Source: Paenibacillus faecalis (lineage in GTDB: Bacteria; Bacillota; Bacilli; Paenibacillales; Paenibacillaceae). Taken from it: 64,000 bases of DNA. Below are positions 56,580 to 64,000 of the stretch, piece by piece. A program made the position numbers and the translations under genes. The stretch's first letter is position 1. Each line of letters opens with the position of its first letter. Location: positions 4,265,921-4,329,920 of the forward strand of contig NZ_LT985747.1 in NCBI RefSeq assembly GCF_900289175.1, given 5' to 3'. Below the pieces are notes generated by a model. The model was not told where the DNA came from. It ran no database searches and worked only from the letters and a program-made list of their open reading frames with translations.

Positions 56580-58082
56580 CTACTCGGTGACCGTGATCCT
56601 GAAATACGCCTGGTCCTGAGGGCTGCCATCATTGTCCATCATGATCCTGTAATGCCATTGCAGGCCGAACTCCGTCTGCGTCTCCCCATCGATGATCTCC
56701 AGCAGCCTGCGCCGGTTCGGAATGTCCCAGACGCCGCTCTGGATGATGTTGTCGCCCGAGTCGATGACGTGATTGATGGTGTTCGCCACCGCTTGCTGAA
56801 TCTGTGGATTCAGGATGATCGCCGACGCCACCGGGAATGCAAACGACGCCGCCGCGCCGATGGCCGCGATAGCCACCTGGATCTGATCGCGAAGGGCATT
56901 TGGATCCCCGAAGTCGTGCTCGAATCCGGTGACCCTCAGCCGCAGGGGGGCCGGACGGCCCCAGAACACGGTCACCGAATCGGGGAAGGTCTCTCCCGCG
57001 TCCACGTTCTCGTAGGCGACACCGGTAACGGGCAGCATCGTGACCCACTTTGAATCGTTCACCTGATTGGGCCGTGCGGGACGCTGGAGCGGCTCCGCCT
57101 CGACGATGAAGTACACCTCATCCGAGGCGCCCTCGAAGGGGTCGGAGTCTTCGCCGAAGCAGTGGAATCCCACAAAGTCGATGCGGATCCCCTGGATCGC
57201 GCGCACGCTTTCCCCGGCCACCCAGATGGTGCCGTCCTCGAAGTCGAGGTACCGCAGATGCGCGCCGCCGCTGGTGTCGATGCGTTCGTCGTCCACCGGC
57301 AGCCCGAACCGTCCCGAATGCCCGCCAACCTCCGGGCTTCGCCACTTGTCGAGGATGGCGCCACTGACGGCATGCACCCCCGTCTCCTCGCTGAAGTAGA
57401 TGGAACCCTTCGCGAAGTCGACGAAGGAGGCGGCACGGCCCGGCACCTGTCTGACACCCGTCATGGGCATGCCGAGCACTTTAGGACCGCCAAGGTCCCG
57501 GTACTTGATCAGGATGACGTTCGGGACCTCGTGCACGAGCTTCTCGGGCATCGCCGAACTCGGGTAGCCGGAGTGGAAGATCGCCCCCCGCTGCCCGAAC
57601 TCCTGCCAGAAGAGCGGGCCGCCCGGACCGCCGGATTCCCACTTCACCGGGCCGGTCGGAGCGCCGAATCCGATCGACTGCGCATGCCGGGCGATGTCTC
57701 CGGCAATCTCTGTGGTGTCGAAGACCATGCCGGCCGGGGGCTTTTCGGTCCACTCCATGCGGTCGATGACCTGGCCGGTGGCGTCTTTCAGGACGGCCGC
57801 GTCCCCCCTGTTGTTCCACACCGGCTTGTCGAGACCCCAGAAGAGCCTATTGCCGTCGTTCGTCCCGCTCCTGGAATAAACGATCACATCGTCGTTTGGG
57901 TTCAGCACTGTGTGCGGAAAGCGGAAGATATACGGATGCTCGGGGTGCGTGCGCGAGTCCTGCAGCACCCAGCCGGTGAGGTCGACGTTCTCGGCCCCGC
58001 TGTTATGGATTTTGACGTACTCGTTCTCGGGCGGGAAGGCCGATACGAGTATTTCGCGGATCTTCACGTCCTGGTTCGACAT
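56580..58082 (-). CDS. Lamin-tail-domain protein with LGFP-like repeats
   Basis: About 500 residues from ATG 58082 (GGGAGG 4 bases upstream; the frame extends to 58121 without support). Residues 5-110: lamin tail domain (IREILVSAFPPENEYVKIHN, LTGWVLQDSR, IVYSRSG, NNRGDAAVLKDATGQVIDR). About 150-300: LGFP-type repeats as in actinobacterial wall proteins (FGLPVDDERI, YLDFEDGTIWV). About 300-500: beta-rich region with GASDEVYFIV and one hydrophobic segment (VAIAAIGAAASFAFPVASAI) that could insert into a membrane. No signal peptide. GC-rich. First gene of a two-gene operon with the HAD-amidohydrolase. Confidence 0.75.
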   Translation of the reverse strand: MSNQDVKIREILVSAFPPENEYVKIHNSGAENVDLTGWVLQDSRTHPEHPYIFRFPHTVLNPNDDVIVYSRSGTNDGNRLFWGLDKPVWNNRGDAAVLKDATGQVIDRMEWTEKPPAGMVFDTTEIAGDIARHAQSIGFGAPTGPVKWESGGPGGPLFWQEFGQRGAIFHSGYPSSAMPEKLVHEVPNVILIKYRDLGGPKVLGMPMTGVRQVPGRAASFVDFAKGSIYFSEETGVHAVSGAILDKWRSPEVGGHSGRFGLPVDDERIDTSGGAHLRYLDFEDGTIWVAGESVRAIQGIRIDFVGFHCFGEDSDPFEGASDEVYFIVEAEPLQRPARPNQVNDSKWVTMLPVTGVAYENVDAGETFPDSVTVFWGRPAPLRLRVTGFEHDFGDPNALRDQIQVAIAAIGAAASFAFPVASAIILNPQIQQAVANTINHVIDSGDNIIQSGVWDIPNRRRLLEIIDGETQTEFGLQWHYRIMMDNDGSPQDQAYFRITVTE

Positions 58083-58232
58083 ATTTCCTCCCCTGCGACG
58101 CGCCCCGTGGCGAACAACCACGAAAGGCGGCCGACTTCGCCATGGCGGCGACCCTTCTCGGCTCGAGCCGGACGACCGTTTCCGTTACACGCAACCAAAG
58201 TCATGATAAGCAGTCCCCCATTCGACACAAAA

Positions 58233-58336
58233 TAGATTGGAATTTGCTTTTTCTATCTAGCAATAGCACAGTATATTGATGCCTCGTTAAACATAAAATT
58301 ATTCCAAAAACCGTTACTTTACCGGACTTTATGAAC
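58233..58336. repeat. About 100-base AT-rich repeat, copy A, upstream of the LTD operon
   Basis: Near-identical to 60221-60318. The distal 40 bases (58286-58325) are identical to 60268-60307; the proximal part varies by small indels. It lies 151 bases before the LTD gene start, in the same orientation as copy B to its own gene. Likely a shared promoter/regulator region. Confidence 0.8.
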
Positions 58337-58341
58337 TTTGT

Positions 58342-58430
58342 GTTGGACGTCATATACAAATATCCGGACTGTGGGTGATCTTCATCTGGGTTTTGCTCGG
58401 GTGAAATGCGATGACTGCAACCAGTCTACG
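58342..58430 (+). pseudogene. IS91-family transposase zinc-domain remnant
   Basis: Two adjacent frames give DVIYKYPDCG and, after a shift, DLHLGFARVKCDDCN. The pattern C-G-x(5)-GFARV-x-C-x-x-C is the zinc-binding N-terminus of IS91-type transposases. Only about 30 codons remain. Confidence 0.45.
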
Positions 58431-58652
58431 ATACAAATAATTTCTGGCCGAGGTGCTGAGGGCGAACCGAGAAAGATGATTTTTGGTAAATTGCTAATGT
58501 GAATGCAGGTTGTTCCAGTGATATGGCCATGTTATAAGGGTATCGATAAAGAATAACCCACGTATGTTTTGTACCCCCACCGTGGTAAGCGTGACTGTTT
58601 AGAGTTTATAGTCATCGAACTTCTAAGATTATTTTACGTGCTCAAGGGTCAT

Positions 58653-58880
58653 CTAAAACTGCGATCCAAAGTGGCCTGTCGGATCGGCGGCGTATGAGGT
58701 GTGCCAGAGCTGGACGTTGCCGGAGGTCATCGATGCATGCGCGCGGTGACGCCAGTGGCCATCCAGCGGTGCAAGCATGAGACGATACGGCATCTCGATG
58801 GCCGTTTCGTCCTCTTCCGCCGCGTACGGATGGCACCATGGCGTCTGCACTGCATAGGCGGTGTCGGACGCGCCTTTTCG
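58653..58880 (-). pseudogene. Fragment of a large hypothetical protein of the GC-rich island
   Basis: Minus-strand frame SDTAYAVQTPWCHPYAAEED, then TAIEMPYRLMLAPLDGHWRH, then LWHTSYAADPTGHF and a stop. The pattern AIExPYRLxLxP...WxH...LWHT recalls very large (>1000 residue) uncharacterised proteins of actinobacteria and other phyla; this is from memory. Start and most of the protein are missing. Confidence 0.45.
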
Positions 58881-58932
58881 CCGGCAATGTCATGCCGTCT
58901 TTCGAACAAGTCGCGCCGACATGTGCGGTGTG

Positions 58933-60138
58933 TCAGCTCGACGTGGGATCAGAACCGTCCTGCCAGAACGTGACGGGAACAACCGTCCCAGGCTCTGCCA
59001 ATTCCAAGTCGAGGAAGAGCTGGTAGAGATCCACGCCGACGTACTGCCCGCCCGGCGCCCCGCCAATGATCTCAACCAGCGCCAGATGCAGGTGCGGCGG
59101 AATTCCACCAAATCGATGCACTCGGCCAAGCAGGTCGCCGCGGGAGACCGTAGTTCCGGCGGCTATTCCAGCCGGCACGTCCGTGAGGTGTGTGTAGAAG
59201 CCTCCCATCATGTCGTTCGGGGCACGCATGAAAATTTGCGCGCCGTACACACTGCCGTTGTCCTGTGCCGGGTTGTGCGGTTGGAACTTCGTGATGTGGG
59301 CGTCGAATGCCGCGTATACCTCGGTTCCCTCGTCGGCTCCGATATCCATGCCGTACTGGATATACCAATTCGGCCCTTGGTGCCCTCCCTGGTGGGGTCC
59401 GCCGAGCCCTCCAGTAAATCCCGAATTCTCGACGGGTGCGGATACATCGATGTCGAAGGAGGCGGTGCGGCGATGAAGCGCCCGAGGACGGCTCGGGACC
59501 CGGACAGAAGGCGGCAATTGGCTCGCGATCTCTGTTGGTATGTCCTCCGAGTCCCACGCGAGACTATCGCCGGGAATGGCGCCCTCGACTTCTTGGATCT
59601 TGTATTGCATGACCAACATCTGGTCGTCGGTCAGGTCGCCAATCCGAGTATTCACCGTAACGCCCTCATGCGACAAAGCTGCAGCCACCGCGTTGGCGTA
59701 TGCGACTGGGTTGTTTCCATCTGACTCGGGGGCATATTTCTTGAATCCGTCCAGGATTGACAGGTTCACGTAAGCCATGCTACGCAGCAGCAAGGCGATC
59801 GCGTTGAATCCATCGCTCCACGTCGGAAAGATCAAGAAGTTGTGCCAGTTGAACTTGCCGGGATACTGCCCGAAGTCGCTCCCGCCGGGTCGCCCTGTGA
59901 TGTTCCCGGGGTTGTTGTTGAGCCACGCGAAGCTGCCTTCATAGTTCCGCATGTGCGGGCGCCCACGCGCGATTTCATCGGCGTGGATCACGTAGTTGTA
60001 TATTTCCTTCCCGTGGCCCTGGTAATCGTTTGGATCGTGGGGATTCGAACCCGGGAACCAAAGGGCCCTCGGGATGTTCTGGTCAAGTGAGATGTTGCCA
60101 TTCCAGTACCAAACATGGTCGCCTAGTTCGAGCGTCAT
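58933..60138 (-). CDS. Lysozyme-like / M23 peptidase fusion, peptidoglycan hydrolase
   Basis: A 401-residue protein; GAGAGGGG lies 9 bases before ATG. Residues about 65-180: lysozyme-like domain of the phage structural-protein-P5 type (WLNNNPGNITGR, FPTWSDGFNAIALLLRSM, YAPESDGNNPVAYANAVA). About 245-370: M23 zinc peptidase (IQYGMDIGADEGTEVYAAFD, GGFYTHLTDVPAGI, RFGGIPPHLHLAL). Together they could cut both glycan and peptide parts of peptidoglycan. No signal peptide. GC-rich like its neighbours. Single-gene transcription unit behind repeat copy B. Confidence 0.82.
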   Translation of the reverse strand: MTLELGDHVWYWNGNISLDQNIPRALWFPGSNPHDPNDYQGHGKEIYNYVIHADEIARGRPHMRNYEGSFAWLNNNPGNITGRPGGSDFGQYPGKFNWHNFLIFPTWSDGFNAIALLLRSMAYVNLSILDGFKKYAPESDGNNPVAYANAVAAALSHEGVTVNTRIGDLTDDQMLVMQYKIQEVEGAIPGDSLAWDSEDIPTEIASQLPPSVRVPSRPRALHRRTASFDIDVSAPVENSGFTGGLGGPHQGGHQGPNWYIQYGMDIGADEGTEVYAAFDAHITKFQPHNPAQDNGSVYGAQIFMRAPNDMMGGFYTHLTDVPAGIAAGTTVSRGDLLGRVHRFGGIPPHLHLALVEIIGGAPGGQYVGVDLYQLFLDLELAEPGTVVPVTFWQDGSDPTSS

Positions 60139-60220
60139 TTTACTGTACCCCTCTCTCAGTAGTCTATTGCTTACGGTAACTAAGACGTGTGGTAATGCGC
60201 CGATTTCGTGGGCATCCTCA

Positions 60221-60318
60221 TAGATAGGAATTTGCTTTTTCTATTCAGCGATAACATATTACTGCCCGTTAAACATAAAATTATTCCAAAAACCGTTACT
60301 TTACCGGGTTTTATGAAC
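60221..60318. repeat. About 100-base AT-rich repeat, copy B, upstream of the M23 gene
   Basis: Second copy of the block at 58233-58336, 83 bases before the M23 gene start. The conserved core on the minus strand includes GTAACGGTTTTTGGAATAAT and TTTATGTTTAACG. No standard promoter consensus could be fixed in it. Confidence 0.8.
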
Positions 60319-60835
60319 GATAACCTGGCTGTTTCGTCAAAAAGGGCAGGCATACAGACTCTCAGTCAAAATGTGCGCAGAACAAACAGGCCATGACAGG
60401 ATTCCATGTAACAAGACGTGAATAATCCTCATAGCCCAATTCTCCAATGCGAACCTATCTTGATCAGACCCCTAAATGCGTCCTCATAAGGTGTCAACTG
60501 GGAATATTCATCCCTCTACGGCATTTGGACATAATCATCATGGGTTGCCCCCTAAAATTATCGGTTCAGGGGTAATACGGTGCCAGCTCCTAGTATAATC
60601 AAGCGCGAATGAGTATGCTTCATACGTTTCATCCATCTTCTGAGATCGGGGAAATAGCTGATAAGTATAACTTCATAAATCTCTAATTGGTCCATAGTTA
60701 TATACAGATATTTCCATAAATTGGGTGATCATACCTTCTGCGTGAAGGAAATAGAGAGCGAAGATACCTTATGGGGGGCTGTATGTGTATGAAATTCGTT
60801 TTTAAGTGGTAACCGAAATAGAGCTGATAGAGTAA
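60319..60835. other. Gene-free region right of the island
   Basis: No frame of protein-like composition and no recognised RNA or insertion element was seen. Confidence 0.5.
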
Positions 60836-60863
60836 TTAAAAAAGACACATGGTTCGTGTCTTT
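60836..60863 (-). terminator. Terminator behind the DUF6809 pseudogene
   Basis: AAAGACACG pairs with TGTGTCTTTTTT on the minus strand with a T-run. Confidence 0.75.
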
Positions 60864-60896
60864 ACGGCAGTTATATGAGTGTTCTTACTGATCACA

Positions 60897-61163
60897 TTAC
60901 TCAGAATACACCTCGATGATCATCGTCGCTCCCAGCCTAAAACCGTCAGTAAATGAAGCCGCCATTTCCAGCCCTTGGACTTGTTGATATAAATCTAATA
61001 ACACCTCAAGCTCATGAAAATCATCATCGGAAAGCCTCTTCTTCCAGGCATCCATAGACTCAGATATTTACCGGTTCAATTGGCGATACTGAGGGTCGTT
61101 GGAAACAACCCTCTCTACAGGATTCAAATTTCCGTAATATAGAGATTCCAGTAAGCTTGGCAT
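60897..61163 (-). pseudogene. DUF6809-family protein interrupted by one stop codon
   Basis: ATG 61163 with AAGGAG 6 bases upstream. Reads MPSLLESLYYGNLNPVERVV and, across a TAA at 61068-61070, ISESMDAWKKRLSDDDFHEL, then AASFTDGFRLGATMII to a stop at 60897. The TAA stands where Lys (AAA) is expected before Ile. Family members are small Paenibacillus/phage-associated proteins of unknown function. Confidence 0.7.
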
Positions 61164-61230
61164 GAGATTCTCCTTCTCTAACAAATGATTAAGCGGCTCC
61201 ATGAACACTTACCTGACAAATGTTTTGTTG

Positions 61231-61282
61231 TTACGCATATGAGTACCAGTATTGAGATTATTATACGGTACGCTTATGCGTA
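61231..61282. promoter_or_regulatory. Inverted-repeat operator between the DUF6809 pseudogene and the XRE gene
   Basis: TTACGCATATGAGTACC (61231-61247) is the near-exact reverse complement of GGTACGCTTATGCGTA (61267-61282). The repeats flank the likely promoter of the XRE gene, a normal place for autoregulation. Confidence 0.55.
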
Positions 61283-61314
61283 TAGTCAAGTCAAAATCCT
61301 GAGAGGTGATGAGG

Positions 61315-61557
61315 ATGGGCAAAAAAGTTGTTGTTAAAATCTCCGAATTGACCAAGGCACACAAAATTTCTTTGCGGGAATTATCCAGATTATCTGATGT
61401 ACGACATGCCGCATTAAGTGAACTTGCCAACGGAAAACGTGAAAGTATTAGCTTTAGCCATATTGAAAGAATTGCAGAGGCTTTGAATATAAGTGATATT
61501 CGGGAGATTATTGAGTTGGTGGATGAGAGTGAAGGTGTTCACATCTTTAATGAGTAG
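61315..61557 (+). CDS. XRE-family helix-turn-helix regulator
   Basis: 80 residues from ATG 61315 (GAGAGG upstream; in-frame GTG 61306 and ATG 61309 are alternatives). Contains KISLRELSRLSDVRHAALSE and FSHIERIAEALNISDIREII, a Cro/CI-type DNA-binding domain in the YozG/YgzD-like short form. It probably controls its own gene and the divergent DUF6809 gene through the inverted repeat. Confidence 0.85.
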   Translation: MGKKVVVKISELTKAHKISLRELSRLSDVRHAALSELANGKRESISFSHIERIAEALNISDIREIIELVDESEGVHIFNE

Positions 61558-61692
61558 CTATAACGTTAAGTATTTAAAATAGTTAGACAGTAACAAATAT
61601 TGATCCCACTTTTTATTTTCTTTTTAGTAGATCGCTAAACTATGTTATATGTAGAGTTAGACTGTAGCATAGTCTTCAAAAGAATGGAGTAT

Positions 61693-61755
61693 ATGACGAC
61701 CAACTATGACTTTCATGATTTACTAGAGCCCCTCGAATTTGAAAAGCTTGTTTAG
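61693..61755 (+). pseudogene. N-terminal remnant of an Mrr-like restriction endonuclease
   Basis: Twenty codons, TNYDFHDLLEPLEFEKLV then TAG. YDFHxLLxPLEFExL is a common N-terminus of Mrr-type nuclease proteins. Nothing of the catalytic domain remains. The rest of 61558-61890 shows no gene. Confidence 0.4.
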
Positions 61756-61893
61756 TTTCCGTATCCTGAACAGTTAAGTAAAAAAAGAATGAATTGAAGA
61801 AAAATAAAGATATATGTACTGAGAATAATGAGAATTGGTCGATTCCAGTTTATAAAATCAAGGACGTTAACTTACTAAATTAGCTGAACCACA

Positions 61894-61921
61894 AAAAGCG
61901 ACCGATCACGGTCGCTTTTTG
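61894..61921. terminator. Terminator of tmRNA
   Basis: AAAAAGCGACCG-ATCA-CGGTCGCTTTTT perfect hairpin directly after the tmRNA 3' end on the minus strand. The stem resembles the repeats around the Doc/AbrB pair. Confidence 0.85.
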
Positions 61922-61932
61922 TTTGATAACAA

Positions 61933-62296
61933 TGGAGGCGAGGGGAGTCGAACCCCTGTCCGAAGATAACGACAACACAAGCTTCTACGGGTGTAGTGAC
62001 AGTTTTGATGTCACCTGAGAAAACTCCCTGTCACCGGATTTCCCTCAGGTCAGCCTGATTGTCTTCTTCAGCTAGCCCCAGGCGGAGACTAGACAGCGTA
62101 TCCCACTAAAGTTGGGCCCCTATCCCGGCACATGGGCGATGCAGGGTAGAAGCTCGCCAGCAGGTTATTAAGCTGCTAATGCGAAGTTGTTGTTTTGTTT
62201 GCCGTTTAAATTGGCGTTAGCGTTGATGAAGTGGACGCGTCCCCACTACCCGCTACTCATGCCCGAACTATCCCCGTCGAATCCAAAAACGCCCCC
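61933..62296 (-). ncRNA. ssrA: Transfer-messenger RNA
   Basis: The 3' end has the tRNA-like GGTTCGACTCCCCTCGCC part and genome-encoded CCA; the 5' end is GGGGGCGTTTTTGGATTCGA, which pairs with it. The reading frame from the GCT resume codon encodes ANANLNGKQNNNFALAA and TAA, a normal proteolysis tag ending in LAA. With SmpB it rescues stalled ribosomes and marks the product for ClpXP. Confidence 0.95.
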
Positions 62297-62632
62297 TTAA
62301 TAAGGAAAAGTACCACCAATACATCTCAGCGGAACTTATACCAAAAAGGGCTTCCGGATTAGATCTGAAGATGATCAAGCCAAGCAGATTGATCTATTCC
62401 GCATCCTTCCCCTCCAAGAAAGGATGACGAAGCTTTAAGCTTATTTTCAATGATCTTGATGATCTATTACATCACCTAGTATATCACATTTTGCAGCAAA
62501 ATGATATATATATCACAGGGAGAGGAGCAAAATGCTGCCATCTACTGTATATTTTATTACACATGATGCTCGAAAATGAAACTTGATACCACTAAGTTGT
62601 CTTTAAAACGATACGGCTATCATACCATGAGC
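62297..62632. other. Gap between smpB and tmRNA
   Basis: No gene seen. The tmRNA promoter should lie here, but none was assigned. Confidence 0.5.
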
Positions 62633-63112
62633 TTATCTCGCGATCTTCTGCTTCTCACGCAGAGCCCGCTGGATATCACGCTGAGCGTCACGCTTTGCGG
62701 CCGTCTCACGCTTGTCATACTGCTTCTTACCTTTACCCAGGCCAATTAGCAGCTTCGCATAGCCATTACGGATATACACCTTCAACGGTACAATAGCATA
62801 ACCTTCCTGTTTGGACAGACCAAGCAGCTTGCGAATCTGCTCTTTATGCAAAAGAAGCTTGCGTGTTCGAGTCGGATCTGTCGGATTATGCCGGTTTCCT
62901 TGTTCAAACGGGCTGATGTGCATATTGTGAATATGGATCTCACCGTTACGAATCGTTGCAAAAGCATCCCCGATGTTTGCGCGGCCGTTGCGCAGCGACT
63001 TGATCTCTGTTCCGGTCAGCACCATTCCCGCTTCATACGTATCTTCAATGAAGTAATCATGGGAAGCTCTCTTGTTCTGGGCCAGAACTTTCCCATCACT
63101 TTTCTTACCCAT
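62633..63112 (-). CDS. smpB: SsrA-binding protein SmpB
   Basis: A 159-residue protein, AAGGAGT site before ATG. Family motifs NKRASHDYFIEDTYEAGMVL, GTEIKSLRNGRANIGDAF, LGLGKGKKQYDKRE-like basic tail (here LIGLGKGKKQYDKRETAAKR). It binds tmRNA and takes the place of codon-anticodon pairing in the decoding centre. Standard order rnr, smpB, ssrA. Confidence 0.97.
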   Translation of the reverse strand: MGKKSDGKVLAQNKRASHDYFIEDTYEAGMVLTGTEIKSLRNGRANIGDAFATIRNGEIHIHNMHISPFEQGNRHNPTDPTRTRKLLLHKEQIRKLLGLSKQEGYAIVPLKVYIRNGYAKLLIGLGKGKKQYDKRETAAKRDAQRDIQRALREKQKIAR

Positions 63113-63469
63113 AAGATCACTCCTTATCTCTAAAAATTAACGATAAACTGCTATTAAAAATGTCTACAAATGCCTTAATAAAAGTAACTGTTCCAGAAGT
63201 TCATTGTATCAACTGAAGCTGCTAAAAGCAAGGCGTGACAAGCGTTTTACAAGTGTGAACCAAGTATGGCTTAGATAAAAAATCTTTATCCGCAAAATGA
63301 ACTTCAAGCAATCAATACATCATTTGATCCATAGGTTCGACCCGAAGTATATAACAATGCACCGCATATAAGATGCGCACCGTGTACAGCTCTGAGCGCG
63401 CGGTGTGGCATCCTATCATACGGTGCTATAAAAAGGTTACATTTATCTATTCGACCTACCAGAGTCTGA
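63113..63469. other. Gap between rnr and smpB
   Basis: No gene, hairpin or clear promoter could be supported here. Confidence 0.45.
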
Positions 63470-64000
63470 TTATTTTTTCTTTTTCCTTACAAAAGCAGCC
63501 GTTCCGTTTCCGCCCTTGCCTTTGTTTTTTCGCTTACGTCCGCCGCCGGCAATTGTTCCAGGCGTTGGCCCTTCACCGATAAAAATGCCGCTGCTGGATG
63601 TTTTTTTACGCCGGCTTTTACCGCCGTTGCCGCCGTTGCCATCCTTACCACCTTCACCGCTCTTACCGCCATATCCACCTCTGCTGTTACGATCAAAACC
63701 GATGGGACTCGCACCTTCCGAGCTGTACCCGCCTTTGCCGCTGCCAAAGCCGAAGCTCTGCTGCTGATCTGAAGTACCGCCGGCTTCGCCAAGGCGGATG
63801 CCTCCCGCCTGCTCAGCTCCACCGCTGGACTTACCGCGTCCGCCACCGCTCTCGTCAACCAGCGTGACCGCATTACGATCACGCTTGCTGCGGCCTTCAC
63901 CAGAGCTGTTGCCGCCTGTAAACTCGTCCCGACCACGCTTCCCACGTCGGCCGCCATTACCGCCGCTCTCGCTGCCCGCAGCACCTCCGTCGTGCCCGCG
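63470..64000 (-). CDS. rnr: Ribonuclease R, C-terminal tail (partial, N-terminus off the right edge)
   Basis: The frame from the window edge to a TAA at 63470-63472 gives 176 residues of Gly/Ser/Arg/Lys-rich sequence (SESGGNGGRRGKRGRDEF, GGYGGKSGEGGKDGNGGNGG, ending NGTAAFVRKKKK). No catalytic domain is in view. The identification rests on its place upstream of smpB and on the long basic low-complexity tail known for Paenibacillus RNase R. The tail probably binds structured RNA. Confidence 0.75.
   Translation of the reverse strand, partial: RGHDGGAAGSESGGNGGRRGKRGRDEFTGGNSSGEGRSKRDRNAVTLVDESGGGRGKSSGGAEQAGGIRLGEAGGTSDQQQSFGFGSGKGGYSSEGASPIGFDRNSRGGYGGKSGEGGKDGNGGNGGKSRRKKTSSSGIFIGEGPTPGTIAGGGRKRKNKGKGGNGTAAFVRKKKK

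Noticed and set aside
57162..58235. 357-codon plus-strand frame in the GC-rich island
   Set aside because: Long antisense frames are common in GC-rich DNA; it lies opposite the lamin-tail gene and has no recognisable motif.
63487..63984. 165-codon Ala/Val-rich minus-strand frame
   Set aside because: Shifted frame of the Gly-rich RNase R tail; the frame ending at 63470 has the expected composition.

Overview
The window looks like a chromosomal segment of Paenibacillus or a close relative. The grounds are the B. subtilis-like pspA-ydjG-ydjH-ydjI stress operon, a surface protein with three SLH repeats, a BMP-type nucleoside ABC importer, a Spo0E-like phosphatase, a TPR regulator of the RRNPP kind, and the smpB-ssrA pair next to a glycine-rich RNase R tail. 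No tRNA, rRNA or CRISPR array was seen. This is a reading without database searches: family names come from visible motifs and general knowledge.

Layout. 1-5,074 (minus strand): a thiazole/oxazole peptide (TOMM) locus of the heterocycloanthracin/sonorensin type, with a Cys-every-third-residue precursor, a ThiF-like maturation protein, a YcaO cyclodehydratase and a SagB-type dehydrogenase cut by the window edge. 5,627-7,543: a GH20-like hexosaminidase. 7,613-17,608 (minus): a very large SLH-anchored nuclease/5'-nucleotidase, then a four-gene nucleoside importer; together they read as a DNA-to-nucleoside scavenging unit. 17,917-21,524 (minus): ydjI, ydjH, ydjG and pspA behind a SigW-like promoter. 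21,693-28,908: a small membrane protein, a chemoreceptor, a secreted amidase, a DUF4261 pseudogene, IS3 debris, a GerMN lipoprotein and a cell-wall amidase. 29,543-36,836: a frameshifted SH3 gene, a deleted IS3 element, a domain-swapped GH3 enzyme, small regulators, an AloR-like quorum-sensing regulator and a Spo0E-like protein. 37,085-41,957: a class A beta-lactamase, a YcxB-like protein, a Doc/AbrB toxin-antitoxin pair, a prolyl 4-hydroxylase-like enzyme and an ECF ATPase pseudogene.

42,296-53,501 holds two copies of a nucleoside-salvage cassette (ribokinase, GNAT, nucleoside hydrolase, DcuC-like carrier). The ribokinase of the first copy is reduced to a remnant. Between the copies lie a flavoprotein and an AT-rich stretch of decayed genes (radical SAM/SPASM tail, frameshifted MFS exporter, zeta-toxin remnant).

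54,015-60,138 is the least ordinary part: a visibly GC-rich island encoding a HAD-amidohydrolase fusion, a lamin-tail/LGFP-repeat protein and a lysozyme-like/M23 peptidoglycan hydrolase, none with a signal peptide. The two transcription units of the island are each preceded by a near-identical AT-rich block of about 100 bp, and an IS91-like remnant and a fragment of a further gene lie between them. This is my best candidate for an undescribed system. The window closes with a DUF6809 pseudogene, an XRE regulator with an inverted-repeat operator, tmRNA, smpB and the 3' end of rnr.
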